Positions 1 to 8,194 of a DNA stretch of 64,000 bases are shown in pieces. Position 1 is the stretch's first letter. Each line of letters opens with the position of its first letter. Location of the stretch: assembly GCA_004195035.1 (NCBI GenBank), contig SGBD01000001.1, forward strand, positions 788,368-852,367, in the 5' to 3' direction. The position numbers and the translations under genes were made by a program. The notes under the pieces were generated by a model. It was not told the origin of the DNA. It ran no database searches and was given only the letters and a program-made list of their open reading frames with translations. Source of the stretch: Candidatus Acidulodesulfobacterium ferriphilum (GTDB lineage Bacteria; SZUA-79; Acidulodesulfobacterales; Acidulodesulfobacteraceae).

Positions 1-1
1 C

Positions 2-1498
2 CTTATTTCCGAATATGCCGTTATCGATGAATCTATGTATAACGGCGAAACTTTGCCGGTAAATAAAAAAAATAACGAAAATTTAATCAGCGGGTCGATA
101 AATAAAGGAAAAGATATAAAAATAAAGGCTTCGACGGGCGCGTACGGAAGTTACTTATTTAAAATAATAAGATTCGCCGAAAGAGCTTATAATTTGAAAA
201 CCGAACCCTTGAGATATGTCGATAACATAGCAAAAATTTTTGTTCCGGCGATAATAGCCGTTGCCGTTTTAACATTTGCAATTTACTATTTTTTAACAAA
301 AAATTTTGACGCATCTTTAGTGAGATTCATATCCGTGCTGGTGGTGGCTTGCCCCTGCGCGTTCGGCCTTGCTGCGCCGCTTGTCATAACTAACGGAATC
401 TCAAGGGCGCAAAAAGACAAGATACTCGTTAACGGGGCCGAAACCCTTGAACTATTTACAAATGCTGATACATTTATTTTTGATAAAACAGGGACATTAA
501 CCGAAGGATTGCCGGAAATAAAAGAGATTGTCCCGTTAAATTCGACTAAAGGCAAAATTACAGGCTTAATTCAGGTTGCATCTTTAATCGAAAGAAATAT
601 CGACGACAGGATAGCCGAGGCTTTTAAGCGAAAAGCCGAAAATGCCGAAAAGATAGACGCGGATGATATTAGCGGGATAAAATTTAAAATCGGTTACGGC
701 GTTAGCGCAAAATATTTAAACGATGAGGTATTACTGGGGAATCCCGAATTTCTGGAAGAAAACGGCATATCCTTGAACGCGGAAATCAAAAAAAGGGCTT
801 TAGGATTTGAAAAAGAAGGGGCGGCGGTAGTTTATCTGAGCATTGGGGGAGAACCGAAATGTTTTTTTGTTATAACGGATAAAATAAAGAGCAGTTCCGG
901 TGACGCGATAAAAAATATTTTAAAGCTTAAAAAGAGGGTTATAATGTTAAGCGGAGACAGCGAAGAGGCGGTGAATTTTATAGCCTCTCAAGTCGGGATT
1001 CCAAAGGAAAACGCGCATTTTAGAATGAAGCCGGAGGACAAGCTCGAATTTATTCAAAATTTAAAGAAAAAGGACGGGGGCGGCATAGCAGCATTTGTCG
1101 GCGACGGTTTAAACGATATGCCGGCAATGGAAGAAGCCGATATTTCCATTTTATCGCCGTCCCATTATAATGTCCCGTTTACCCGGCCGAATGTGGTTCT
1201 GTTAAACGGGGACCTAAGATCTATCGTCCTTTTGTTGAAATTATCATCCGTTACAAGAAGGATTATTAAAGAAAACCTGCTATTTTCTTTTATTTATAAT
1301 TCCGCCGCAATACCGCTCGCCGTTCTCGGTATTTTAAACCCGTTAAGCGCGGCAATTTCTATGATGGTTTCCTCTATTTTTATAACCTTTAATTCTCTAA
1401 AGATAAAACTGCGCAGAGTTGAACCTTCCGCCGCTAAAAGGACTGATGCGGATACCGAAAGCGGTATTGCAGTGTATGGAAATGCTTTGATAAAATGA
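2..1498 (+). CDS. ccoI: Copper-transporting P-type ATPase CcoI/FixI, 3' part (start lies outside the window)
   Basis: This is the C-terminal ~498 residues of a CPx-type (P1B) heavy-metal ATPase. The reading frame is open to the left edge, so the metal-binding domain and first helices are missing. Visible in order: the end of the actuator domain with the TGE-type motif written as NGET, the membrane motif CPC (about base 350), the phosphorylation loop DKTGT (about base 482), the hinge GDGLND, and two C-terminal helices. These ATPases export Cu(I) or deliver it to periplasmic or membrane cuproenzymes. The next genes, ccoS and two ccoG, point to CcoI/FixI, which supplies copper to cbb3 oxidase, rather than a detoxifying CopA; a separate CopA lies at 52-55 kb. 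The T-to-N change in the TGE motif is unusual and may simply be lineage variation. Confidence 0.85.
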   Translation, partial: LISEYAVIDESMYNGETLPVNKKNNENLISGSINKGKDIKIKASTGAYGSYLFKIIRFAERAYNLKTEPLRYVDNIAKIFVPAIIAVAVLTFAIYYFLTKNFDASLVRFISVLVVACPCAFGLAAPLVITNGISRAQKDKILVNGAETLELFTNADTFIFDKTGTLTEGLPEIKEIVPLNSTKGKITGLIQVASLIERNIDDRIAEAFKRKAENAEKIDADDISGIKFKIGYGVSAKYLNDEVLLGNPEFLEENGISLNAEIKKRALGFEKEGAAVVYLSIGGEPKCFFVITDKIKSSSGDAIKNILKLKKRVIMLSGDSEEAVNFIASQVGIPKENAHFRMKPEDKLEFIQNLKKKDGGGIAAFVGDGLNDMPAMEEADISILSPSHYNVPFTRPNVVLLNGDLRSIVLLLKLSSVTRRIIKENLLFSFIYNSAAIPLAVLGILNPLSAAISMMVSSIFITFNSLKIKLRRVEPSAAKRTDADTESGIAVYGNALIK

Positions 1499-1554
1499 AA
1501 ATTAATATTAATCTATAAAAATTTATTTAATGATGTTAAGGGGGTGAATTAAAA

Positions 1555-1716
1555 ATGTTTTTTTATCTTTTACTTATTCTTATGAGCTTATTTATGGGTC
1601 TTGGTTTTTTCTTCCTTCTTTATTGGGGAATAAAAACTGGACAGTTTAAAAATTCCGAAGATATAGCCAGAAGAATGCTTAAAAACGAGGAAGAAAGCGC
1701 CAAACTTAAACAGTAA
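1555..1716 (+). CDS. ccoS: cbb3-type cytochrome oxidase assembly protein CcoS
   Basis: A 53-residue protein with one N-terminal membrane helix followed by the family pattern W-x2-K-x-GQF-x2-S/D-x-E-x-A-x-R-x-L and an acidic tail. The reading starts at the ATG 10 bases after a GGGGG ribosome-binding site and ends at TAA. CcoS is needed for cofactor insertion into cbb3 oxidase. Its position directly after ccoI and before ccoG reproduces the usual fixGHIS/ccoGHIS gene set, although no ccoH is recognisable here. It probably belongs to one transcript with the ATPase, 56 bases upstream. Confidence 0.85.
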   Translation: MFFYLLLILMSLFMGLGFFFLLYWGIKTGQFKNSEDIARRMLKNEEESAKLKQ

Positions 1717-1772
1717 ATCTTATTCGGATTATTAATTTTAATATTTATTTTTAAACGAAAGGAGGTTTCATT

Positions 1773-1907
1773 ATGAATCAGGAACATAGCGAAGAATCTT
1801 CAAACATCGAAGTAAGTTCGGGACACGGCATTGTGCCGTTATGGCTTATTTTAGTTATGGCAGGCTTAGTTATCTGGGGTGTTATTTATTTGTATCTTTA
1901 CTGGTGA
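1773..1907 (+). CDS. Small single-helix membrane protein, cbb3-associated
   Basis: A 44-residue protein with a polar N-terminal third and one hydrophobic helix (about residues 21-42) rich in Trp, Tyr and Leu, ending in LYLYW. A strong AAAGGAGG site precedes the ATG by 5 bases, so it is very likely translated. The helix resembles the membrane anchor of small cbb3 subunits (the CcoP N-terminus or CcoQ-like peptides), and it sits between ccoS and ccoG. The exact role is not known; a subunit or assembly peptide of the oxidase is the likeliest reading. It is too short for a secure family assignment. Confidence 0.6.
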   Translation: MNQEHSEESSNIEVSSGHGIVPLWLILVMAGLVIWGVIYLYLYW

Positions 1908-2015
1908 GATTCGATATTCGTCTTTTTATCGTTAATTAATTTTTGTGAAAGTTTTTAATTAAGCCTCAGGCTTCCCTTGGCTTTTCCGCTGATATCCCCT
2001 TTCGAAAGATTGGGG

Positions 2016-3365
2016 ATGAGCGGCGAAAGTTCAAATAATGTTGAAACTAAATTTTGGAAAGGGTTTTTTGTTCCTTTATATATAGGAGTATATGAATATA
2101 TGAAATATAATATAAGTATTAATTTTATAAGCAAAGTTTTATTAGTAATTTCAACGCTTTTTATAATATTTGCACCCTTGCTTAATATATTAAGGATAAA
2201 TGTTTTAAAAGGGACCATTGTCTTATTCGGCAGGTATTATTTTATAAACGAATTTTATGTTTTATGGCTTTTTCTTCTTTTTATACTTTTTGCGTTCATA
2301 TTTGTTTCGATAGTTTTTGGAAGGGTATACTGCGGCTTTGTTTGTCCGCAGACAATACTTTCTCAAATATTCGAGGGACTCTTTGGTTTTATTAAAAAAA
2401 GGGCAGGCGGACTCTCAAAGCCTGCAATATACGCGGCAGTTTTAATTTTTATGACCGTATTATCCCTGTTTATCGGGTTTAATTTGATTGCTTATTTTAT
2501 CCCGCCGTCTTTGGTTGCGAAGCACGCATTTCTGGAACAAAACTATTTAACGCCTTATATCTGGGTAATTGCAGGGTTTATCGCTTTTCTAATTATATTC
2601 GATATGATGCTGCTCAGGCATAAATACTGTATCTATGCCTGTCCGTACGGATTTATACAATTTTTGTTTAACGATTCCAGAACATTAAGGATTTTATACA
2701 GGCCCGCAAATAACAGCATGTGCAAAGACTGTACTGATTGTACGGATTCCTGCTTTATGAAAATAGATCCGCGTAAAAAAGCCCTTCAGGTCCAATGCGT
2801 AAATTGCGGTTATTGCATAGATTCCTGCAAAGAAAGATTCGATTCTAAAAACAAAAAAGGGAAGAACCTGTTTTATTCGTTTGGACTTGATGAAGATAAA
2901 AAAAATAAAGTTAAAAACAGGCCGTTTTTTTATAAGGCAGCGATAGCTTTATTTTTATTATTGGCGTCTTTTTTAATATTTTTCTTTAAGTTTTCCAATT
3001 ATCACTATTTGAATCAATCCATTTTTAATATAAATCAAAATTATTTTACCCGTAATCCTAAAATGTTCGGAAACAAATATAAACTGATAGTGGAAAACGG
3101 GTCGAATGAAACGAAGCGGCTAAAAATAAAAGTGTTAAGTTCAAAGTTAAAATTGCATTTTCTAACGAAGAGCAAATTTAAAATCGAACCGCATAGCAGT
3201 TTAACCCTGTATCCCGTTCTTTATATTCTTAAGAATGAAACAAAAGAAAATTTTAAAAAAGGGCCTTATCCTTTGATATTTCAAATTATAAACTCTAAAA
3301 ATACTATTATTTCGGAGAAAAATACGGTTTTTTTTATAACAAAAATATTTAATAATAAGAAATAA
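2016..3365 (+). CDS. ccoG: CcoG/FixG/RdxA family polyferredoxin, copy 1
   Basis: A membrane protein of about 449 residues: N-terminal helices with a conserved GRxYCGFxCPQ segment (NapH-type), further helices, two 4Fe-4S binding motifs (CKDC-x2-C-x3-C, and CVNC-x2-C-x3-C after the IDPR motif), one more helix and an Ig-like FixG C-terminal domain facing the periplasm. CcoG proteins reduce Cu(II) to Cu(I) for assembly of the CuB site in cbb3 oxidase. The ATG at 2016 is chosen; a TTG 39 bases upstream is in frame but has no ribosome-binding site. A second, related gene follows 18 bases downstream. Assembly function is inferred from the family and the ccoI/ccoS neighbours. Confidence 0.85.
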   Translation: MSGESSNNVETKFWKGFFVPLYIGVYEYMKYNISINFISKVLLVISTLFIIFAPLLNILRINVLKGTIVLFGRYYFINEFYVLWLFLLFILFAFIFVSIVFGRVYCGFVCPQTILSQIFEGLFGFIKKRAGGLSKPAIYAAVLIFMTVLSLFIGFNLIAYFIPPSLVAKHAFLEQNYLTPYIWVIAGFIAFLIIFDMMLLRHKYCIYACPYGFIQFLFNDSRTLRILYRPANNSMCKDCTDCTDSCFMKIDPRKKALQVQCVNCGYCIDSCKERFDSKNKKGKNLFYSFGLDEDKKNKVKNRPFFYKAAIALFLLLASFLIFFFKFSNYHYLNQSIFNINQNYFTRNPKMFGNKYKLIVENGSNETKRLKIKVLSSKLKLHFLTKSKFKIEPHSSLTLYPVLYILKNETKENFKKGPYPLIFQIINSKNTIISEKNTVFFITKIFNNKK

Positions 3366-3383
3366 AAAGAAAAGGTGAGAAAA

Positions 3384-4604
3384 ATGAAAAATAAAAAGGA
3401 TTCTAAAATTACCGGACTTTTGATTTTTAGGAGGTTTACACAGTTTTTAATAATATTTTTACTATTTTTAACTCCCGTTTTGGGATTTATAAGGTTTGAC
3501 AAAAAAAATGATTCTATATGGCTTTTGCATCATGAAATATTTTTAAATTCCGTTTCGGTTTATGAAGTTACGCTGTTTATCTCATTTTTAGTCATTACGG
3601 GATATTTGATATATCTGTTGTTCGGCAGGGTCTGGTGCGGCTTCTTTTGCCCGCAGCTTACTATTTATGAATTCAGGGATTACGCGATAAATAAAATAAA
3701 AAGAATTTTTAACGGCGAAAGGCGCGGCTTTCCCGAAAAAATCGTTACCGGCTTATTTATCGCGGCTTTTTCGGCTATTCTGACTTATTCCGTTTCTTCA
3801 TATTTTATTAATTTTAATAATTTCGGCTCATTTAATTTTGAAAATCTCTTATATCCACTGCTTATCGTGTTTCCTCTATTTATAATCGATTTAACGGCAT
3901 TAAGGCCTAAGATGTGCGATTATTGCTTATACGGCTACACGCAGTCTTCGCTGTCGGATGAAAATTCAATCGGCATAAGCTATAAACCTTCTGGAACCGT
4001 TTGCAAAACCTGTTCGGATTGCAAAGATGTCTGTCCGCAGGGTTTTGACCCGAGAAATACCCATTTCAGAACCTGCTTTAACTGTGCGAAATGTGTTGAT
4101 GCATGCCCCGAAAAATTTATTAAGTTCGGTTTTAGAGGGAAAAACAACAGGCTGTCCTTTCTGAATTATAAAGCAGGCTTTCTCGTAATTGTTATGGCTG
4201 CTTTAGGTTTTTTAATGTATCTGGCGCCCCTCAGGGCAGGCAAAATCAGGTTTACGGCGGCAAATTACAATCTTTATCATTACTGGAACTATAATTCCTC
4301 AAAGTTAAAGGGATATTTTTTGAATAAGTTTATAATAAACGCAACAAATTTCACGAATAAAAAAATTAAGGTAAAACCTGAAGCAAACAATCCCGTTCTT
4401 TCGAAGCATCAATTTTTAAAAGGAGGAAAGCAGTTTGCCGTATTAAACCCGCATGAAAAAGAAAGGCTTATTTTTTATGTAGGAGTAAAAAGGGGCGCGT
4501 TAAGTCCGGGCGTTCACGATTTTAAGCTTTCTTTGGTATCGCCGGAAAACGGAAAGCCTTACGAAACAAATATCGTTTCGATTTATGTGCCGCGCAAGGC
4601 GTAA
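3384..4604 (+). CDS. CcoG/FixG family polyferredoxin, copy 2
   Basis: About 406 residues with the same layout as its neighbour: two N-terminal helices, GRVWCGFFCPQ, two more helices, paired 4Fe-4S motifs (CKTC-x2-C-x3-CP and CFNC-x2-C-x3-CP), a further helix and a periplasmic Ig-like tail. ATG 3384 is used because AAAGGTGAG lies just upstream; an in-frame GTG 9 bases earlier would sit inside that site. The two copies differ widely in sequence, so this is an old duplication or separate acquisition, not a recent tandem copy. It may be specialised for another copper enzyme, for example the nos system that starts on the opposite strand 7 bases downstream, but that is only inference. Confidence 0.8.
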   Translation: MKNKKDSKITGLLIFRRFTQFLIIFLLFLTPVLGFIRFDKKNDSIWLLHHEIFLNSVSVYEVTLFISFLVITGYLIYLLFGRVWCGFFCPQLTIYEFRDYAINKIKRIFNGERRGFPEKIVTGLFIAAFSAILTYSVSSYFINFNNFGSFNFENLLYPLLIVFPLFIIDLTALRPKMCDYCLYGYTQSSLSDENSIGISYKPSGTVCKTCSDCKDVCPQGFDPRNTHFRTCFNCAKCVDACPEKFIKFGFRGKNNRLSFLNYKAGFLVIVMAALGFLMYLAPLRAGKIRFTAANYNLYHYWNYNSSKLKGYFLNKFIINATNFTNKKIKVKPEANNPVLSKHQFLKGGKQFAVLNPHEKERLIFYVGVKRGALSPGVHDFKLSLVSPENGKPYETNIVSIYVPRKA

Positions 4605-4611
4605 CATTCAA

Positions 4612-5655
4612 TTATTTAAGCGCATAAATTTTCAGATGCGATTTGTTCATCTTTTTAATAATTATAACCTTTAAAGGTTTATTTAATTTTTTTATAACGG
4701 CAGATATTCGATTCTTATTCAGTATAAAAAAAGAACAGGAAAGCGCATCGGCAACGGTCGAAGGATAGCGGAAATCTTTGTTCTCGACGATGACGGTATC
4801 GCTTAAGGTATTTGTTTTAACAGGTGTTCCCGTGATTGGGTTCATAATATGCCCATAATATTTGCCTTTGTAAAAAAACCGGTTTTCATAATTTGCAGAG
4901 GTTTCAACGGAGGCATTTGTCAATTTAATGACCTTGATTATCTTATTTCTATTCAACGGATCTAAAAGACCCACACTCCATCTTTTTCCGTTTATATCTT
5001 TTCCTATGGCGGTTATTTGTCCTCCTCCATTTACAAGGGCATTTTTTATTCCATATTTTTTTAAGACAAAAAGCGCTTCGTCAATACCGTATCCCTCGCC
5101 GTCTCCTCCAAAGTCTATCATCATACCCTTTTTTTCGAGAAAAACCGTTTTTCCGTTTATTTTTATGAATTGGGGATTGCTAAGAAAAATGGTCTTTTTA
5201 ATGTTTGTTTCATCTGGTACCGTGTATTTTTTATCGTAAAATCCCCAAATTTTCATTACGGGGCCTATAGCGACATCGAAGGAATTATCCGTTAACCGGT
5301 AAAATTTAAGACTCAGCTTTAAAAGCTTTAAAAGGTCGGGGTTTGCTTTAATAGGTTTTATTCCGGAATATTTATTAATTAACGAAACATTGCTTGACGG
5401 CTTAAAATCGCTTAATATCCCGTCTAATTTTCTTACCCTTTTTATTGCAAGGCTGATTGTTTTTAAATCCCTCGATTTATTTTTATTTGTAGAAATAACC
5501 TTTATTTCCCAAAAAGTTCCCATAGAATAAAAGGATTTTTTAATTTCTACTTTTTTACCGGCAGTCTTCTTGTCTGATTTACCGCAGGAATTTAAAATAA
5601 AAGCGGAGGCAGACAAAAGTATAACGATTATAATTAATTTGGCGGATTTATTCAT
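4612..5655 (-). CDS. apbE: ApbE/NosX-type FAD:protein FMN transferase (lipoprotein)
   Basis: A 347-residue protein with a lipoprotein signal (hydrophobic stretch ending LNSC, residue ~24), the ApbE opening SMGTFWEI, a central FGGDGEGYGID segment equivalent to the family's GGIAKGYAVD, VNGGGQI, and the C-terminal HIMNPITGTP metal/FAD region. ApbE attaches FMN through a phosphoester bond to Thr in FMN-binding domains outside the cytoplasmic membrane. NosR in the same cluster carries such a domain, so this is almost certainly the NosX-type maturase. It is the last gene of the minus-strand nos run, 6 bases after its neighbour, and ends 7 bases from the converging ccoG copy. The change of the usual IAKGYA to DGEGYG is worth noting. 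Confidence 0.85.
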   Translation of the reverse strand: MNKSAKLIIIVILLSASAFILNSCGKSDKKTAGKKVEIKKSFYSMGTFWEIKVISTNKNKSRDLKTISLAIKRVRKLDGILSDFKPSSNVSLINKYSGIKPIKANPDLLKLLKLSLKFYRLTDNSFDVAIGPVMKIWGFYDKKYTVPDETNIKKTIFLSNPQFIKINGKTVFLEKKGMMIDFGGDGEGYGIDEALFVLKKYGIKNALVNGGGQITAIGKDINGKRWSVGLLDPLNRNKIIKVIKLTNASVETSANYENRFFYKGKYYGHIMNPITGTPVKTNTLSDTVIVENKDFRYPSTVADALSCSFFILNKNRISAVIKKLNKPLKVIIIKKMNKSHLKIYALK

Positions 5656-5661
5656 TTTTTC

Positions 5662-6042
5662 TCATATGTAGCCGAAAAACCGTAAAAAATTTTCGATATT
5701 TTTAACAGGTTCGTTGTTAATATCCGTGATGCCGTCTTTTATTAATTTTCCGTCAAAATCATGGATATGATTAGGATAGGTTTCAAGCTCGTTATGAATA
5801 GGGGCAGTATCGATTATAAATAGTTTTTCTCCCCTTAAGAAATTAAAAGAATATTCTTTTTTAGAAGGATAGTGCAATTCAAGTTGCGAGCCGTCTTTAA
5901 ACCGCAGCAATAAGCCGTCGCTTTTTACCTCTGCGGGAGTTTTAAATATGTTTTTAAATCCGGCGTTTATATCATCGGCTAATTTTACTGCAAATTCCTC
6001 GGGAACCCTTTTCTTTTCCAGAAAATCCTTTTTATATGCCAT
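5662..6042 (-). CDS. TumE-like (DUF6516-type) small protein in the nos cluster
   Basis: 126 residues, soluble, no signal peptide. The C-terminal half reads DTAPIHNELETYPNHIHD, which matches the hallmark of TumE/DUF6516 proteins (D-x-APHH-x-ELxTFPHHxH), preceded by a beta-rich segment. TumE proteins are annotated as toxins of two-gene toxin-antitoxin pairs. A strong GAGGAGG site precedes the ATG. The 88-residue gene immediately upstream could be the partner, and both sit between nosY and apbE in the same orientation with short gaps. A role in N2O reduction is not evident. Family assignment is from motif recognition and is moderately sure. Confidence 0.55.
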   Translation of the reverse strand: MAYKKDFLEKKRVPEEFAVKLADDINAGFKNIFKTPAEVKSDGLLLRFKDGSQLELHYPSKKEYSFNFLRGEKLFIIDTAPIHNELETYPNHIHDFDGKLIKDGITDINNEPVKNIENFLRFFGYI

Positions 6043-6072
6043 AAATCCTCCTCTTATTTAATTTCTTTTCTT

Positions 6073-6339
6073 TTATAATTCATCCATAAATTTTTGTATT
6101 TTAAGCCTGTAATGGGCAATGTAGTCCTTGAGATGAAGTATCGAAAGATAACCCTCGTAAGCCGGATGTTCCGGTACGAGTCCTTTTTTGATTCTATTTA
6201 ATAATCCGTTTTCATCCTTAACATCATAAGCTTCTTTAATATCGTCTATGGCGACTTTCATTAAAGTTATTTCCTGAACCATATCCGCAAGCTCTTTTTT
6301 CTTTGAAACATCCTCTACATTTTTAAAGAAATCAGTCAT
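6073..6339 (-). CDS. Small helical protein of unknown function, possible partner of the TumE-like protein
   Basis: 88 residues, predicted almost wholly alpha-helical, with charged amphipathic stretches and no cysteines, signal peptide or membrane segment. I do not recognise the family. The layout (helix, a Pro-rich PEHPAYEGYL turn, then a C-terminal helix) does not look like a helix-turn-helix or AbrB fold, so it is not an obvious DNA-binding antitoxin. It lies 30 bases upstream of the TumE-like gene and 21 bases after nosY, so the three genes are probably cotranscribed. AAGAGGA precedes the ATG at somewhat long spacing. Confidence 0.5.
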   Translation of the reverse strand: MTDFFKNVEDVSKKKELADMVQEITLMKVAIDDIKEAYDVKDENGLLNRIKKGLVPEHPAYEGYLSILHLKDYIAHYRLKIQKFMDEL

Positions 6340-6360
6340 ATAATTAATCCTCTTAAATAA

Positions 6361-7200
6361 TTAATATCTCTTTTTATAAAATATAAACATACCCGAAAAC
6401 ATGGGCAGAAAAATCCACATAATATATACAAAAATTAAAAGAAAGCGGTTCAGTATAAATTTTCCCGTTAAAATGCTTGTAAGACCGTAATAGCCCTTAA
6501 GGCCCCGGATAAAGGAGATAGTAAAAAGCCTGTAAACATCTGCCGGGTTTACAAGCAAAAAGCCTCCTATAACGGCATTATTTATAAATACGGCCTTTCC
6601 CTTTGTCGCGACGAGAATTCCTATCAATAAGAGGTCATAAATAAAAATATAAAAAAACCATAAAAAAACGGAAATGGTTATCGAGGATGTTCTTGACCTT
6701 GTGAAACTGGAAATCAACAAAGCAACCGATATGAAAGATATGCCAAGCAATATCGAGGAAAATATAAAAGCGAAATAGTCGATTATATGGCTTGCATTTT
6801 CTTTTAATAAAATTATAATGCCGGATATTCCATACCCCGCAAGAATAGCGATTGAGATAACGAGTATGAGTCCTATAAATTTTCCGAGATATATTTCGCT
6901 TCTGGAGGCGGATGACGACAAAAGCAAAGGCATAGTTCCGTCCTCCTCCTCCCCCGTAATGGAATCATAGCCAAGAATAAAAGAAATCAAGGGGATTAAA
7001 TATATCGAAAGGCTCATAAGAGAGGCTATCGTAACGGATGTTCCGTGATAACCGGTTAAACCGAAAGGGCTTGTCCCAAAGTAGGAGATTGCAAGGGATA
7101 GAATTGCAAGAATAAAAATTAAGATAAAAAGAGAAATATTCTTAATCCTGTTAATGAATTCTTTTTTGGAGATTGCTAAAATTACTTTTAGGTTAATCAT
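6361..7200 (-). CDS. nosY: NosY, ABC-2 type permease of the NosDFY copper-site maturation system
   Basis: About 279 residues with six hydrophobic segments. The family pattern is clear: LIPLISFILGYDSITGEEEDGTM around residues 75-95 (read in short pieces: GYDSITGE, EEDGTM), followed by LLLSS and SEIYLGKFIG. NosY forms the membrane part of the ABC transporter that, with NosF and NosD, delivers material for CuZ assembly in NosZ. The start is ATG 7200, which overlaps the nosF stop by 8 bases, giving translational coupling; an in-frame ATG at 7239 lies deep inside nosF and is less likely. Confidence 0.88.
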   Translation of the reverse strand: MINLKVILAISKKEFINRIKNISLFILIFILAILSLAISYFGTSPFGLTGYHGTSVTIASLMSLSIYLIPLISFILGYDSITGEEEDGTMPLLLSSSASRSEIYLGKFIGLILVISIAILAGYGISGIIILLKENASHIIDYFAFIFSSILLGISFISVALLISSFTRSRTSSITISVFLWFFYIFIYDLLLIGILVATKGKAVFINNAVIGGFLLVNPADVYRLFTISFIRGLKGYYGLTSILTGKFILNRFLLIFVYIMWIFLPMFSGMFIFYKKRY

Positions 7201-8194
7201 TTGACACCTTTTTAATAGAGAAATAGTTATAAATTTCAAAAAGACCCGGTTTCTGCATAGTCATATCGGCAAGGTCGTTATTATATTTACCGAAAACCTC
7301 GTTGATTAATTTTATCCTGTTTTCTTCTAAAAATTTAAGATCCATCGTTGAATTTTTATCGTCAATCAGGTAATCGGTAACCAATTGCTCCGTTTTTATC
7401 ATATCGAGCCAGTTTCTATCGGGTCTAACATTCTCTTTAAACCTCAGATTAATTTTTGAGGTTAGACCAAGTTCGGCGGCTAACTCCGGAATATTTCCCA
7501 AAGCCGCAACCCTTCCGTTTAACATAACGCAAATCCTGCTTGAAATATCTTCTACCTCCGGGAGTATGTGCGATGTTAAAATCACCGTTTTCCCTTCATT
7601 GTTTATAAGTTTGACAAGGGAAACAAATTCATTTATGCCGGATGGATCCATTCCGCTGGTCGGTTCGTCAAATATGTAAAGCTCGGGATTTTTAATTCTC
7701 GATACCGCAAATGCCAATCTCTGCCGCATTCCTTTTGAATAAGTAATTACCTTTTTATTTGCGGACTTAAGTATTCCGGCATTATACAGCAGTTCTTCAA
7801 AAAGTTTTTTATTATAAATATTATTTAATTTTCCAAAAAACCGCATAATTTCAAATCCCGACAGGTTTCCGTAAAAGCTGACCGCCTCAGGGATATAACC
7901 GATTCGAGCTTTTATATTTTTAGGAAGCATTCGGGACACATCCATGTCAAAAATTTTTATCCCGCCGGAGGTAAGTTTTGTGAGACCCATAATGATTTTT
8001 ATAAGGGTAGATTTGCCGGCGCCGTTATGGCCTACGATTGTTAAAACCTCCCCTTCTTTTACCGAAAAATTTATGTCTATCAGCGCTTTAAATAAATACC
8101 CGCCCCTGAGTTTATAGTCTTTATGGATATTATTCAGCCTTATTACCTGTTTATCGTTATTTGCCTGTTCTTTGTTTAATTCCTGTTTTAACAT
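7193..8194 (-). CDS. nosF: NosF, ABC transporter ATPase of the nos cluster
   Basis: 333 residues. The nucleotide-binding domain shows Walker A GHNGAGKST (about residues 54-62), signature YSKGMRQRL, Walker B YIFDEPTSGMDP and the switch histidine in TSHILPEVE. A ~100-residue C-terminal extension is typical of NosF. It powers NosDFY maturation of the CuZ centre. The start overlaps the 3' end of nosD by 38 bases, but AAAGGACGG sits 8 bases before the ATG and supports this choice. The LSGGQ-like signature is altered to YSKGM, as is common in NosF-type ATPases. Confidence 0.92.
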   Translation of the reverse strand: MLKQELNKEQANNDKQVIRLNNIHKDYKLRGGYLFKALIDINFSVKEGEVLTIVGHNGAGKSTLIKIIMGLTKLTSGGIKIFDMDVSRMLPKNIKARIGYIPEAVSFYGNLSGFEIMRFFGKLNNIYNKKLFEELLYNAGILKSANKKVITYSKGMRQRLAFAVSRIKNPELYIFDEPTSGMDPSGINEFVSLVKLINNEGKTVILTSHILPEVEDISSRICVMLNGRVAALGNIPELAAELGLTSKINLRFKENVRPDRNWLDMIKTEQLVTDYLIDDKNSTMDLKFLEENRIKLINEVFGKYNNDLADMTMQKPGLFEIYNYFSIKKVSND

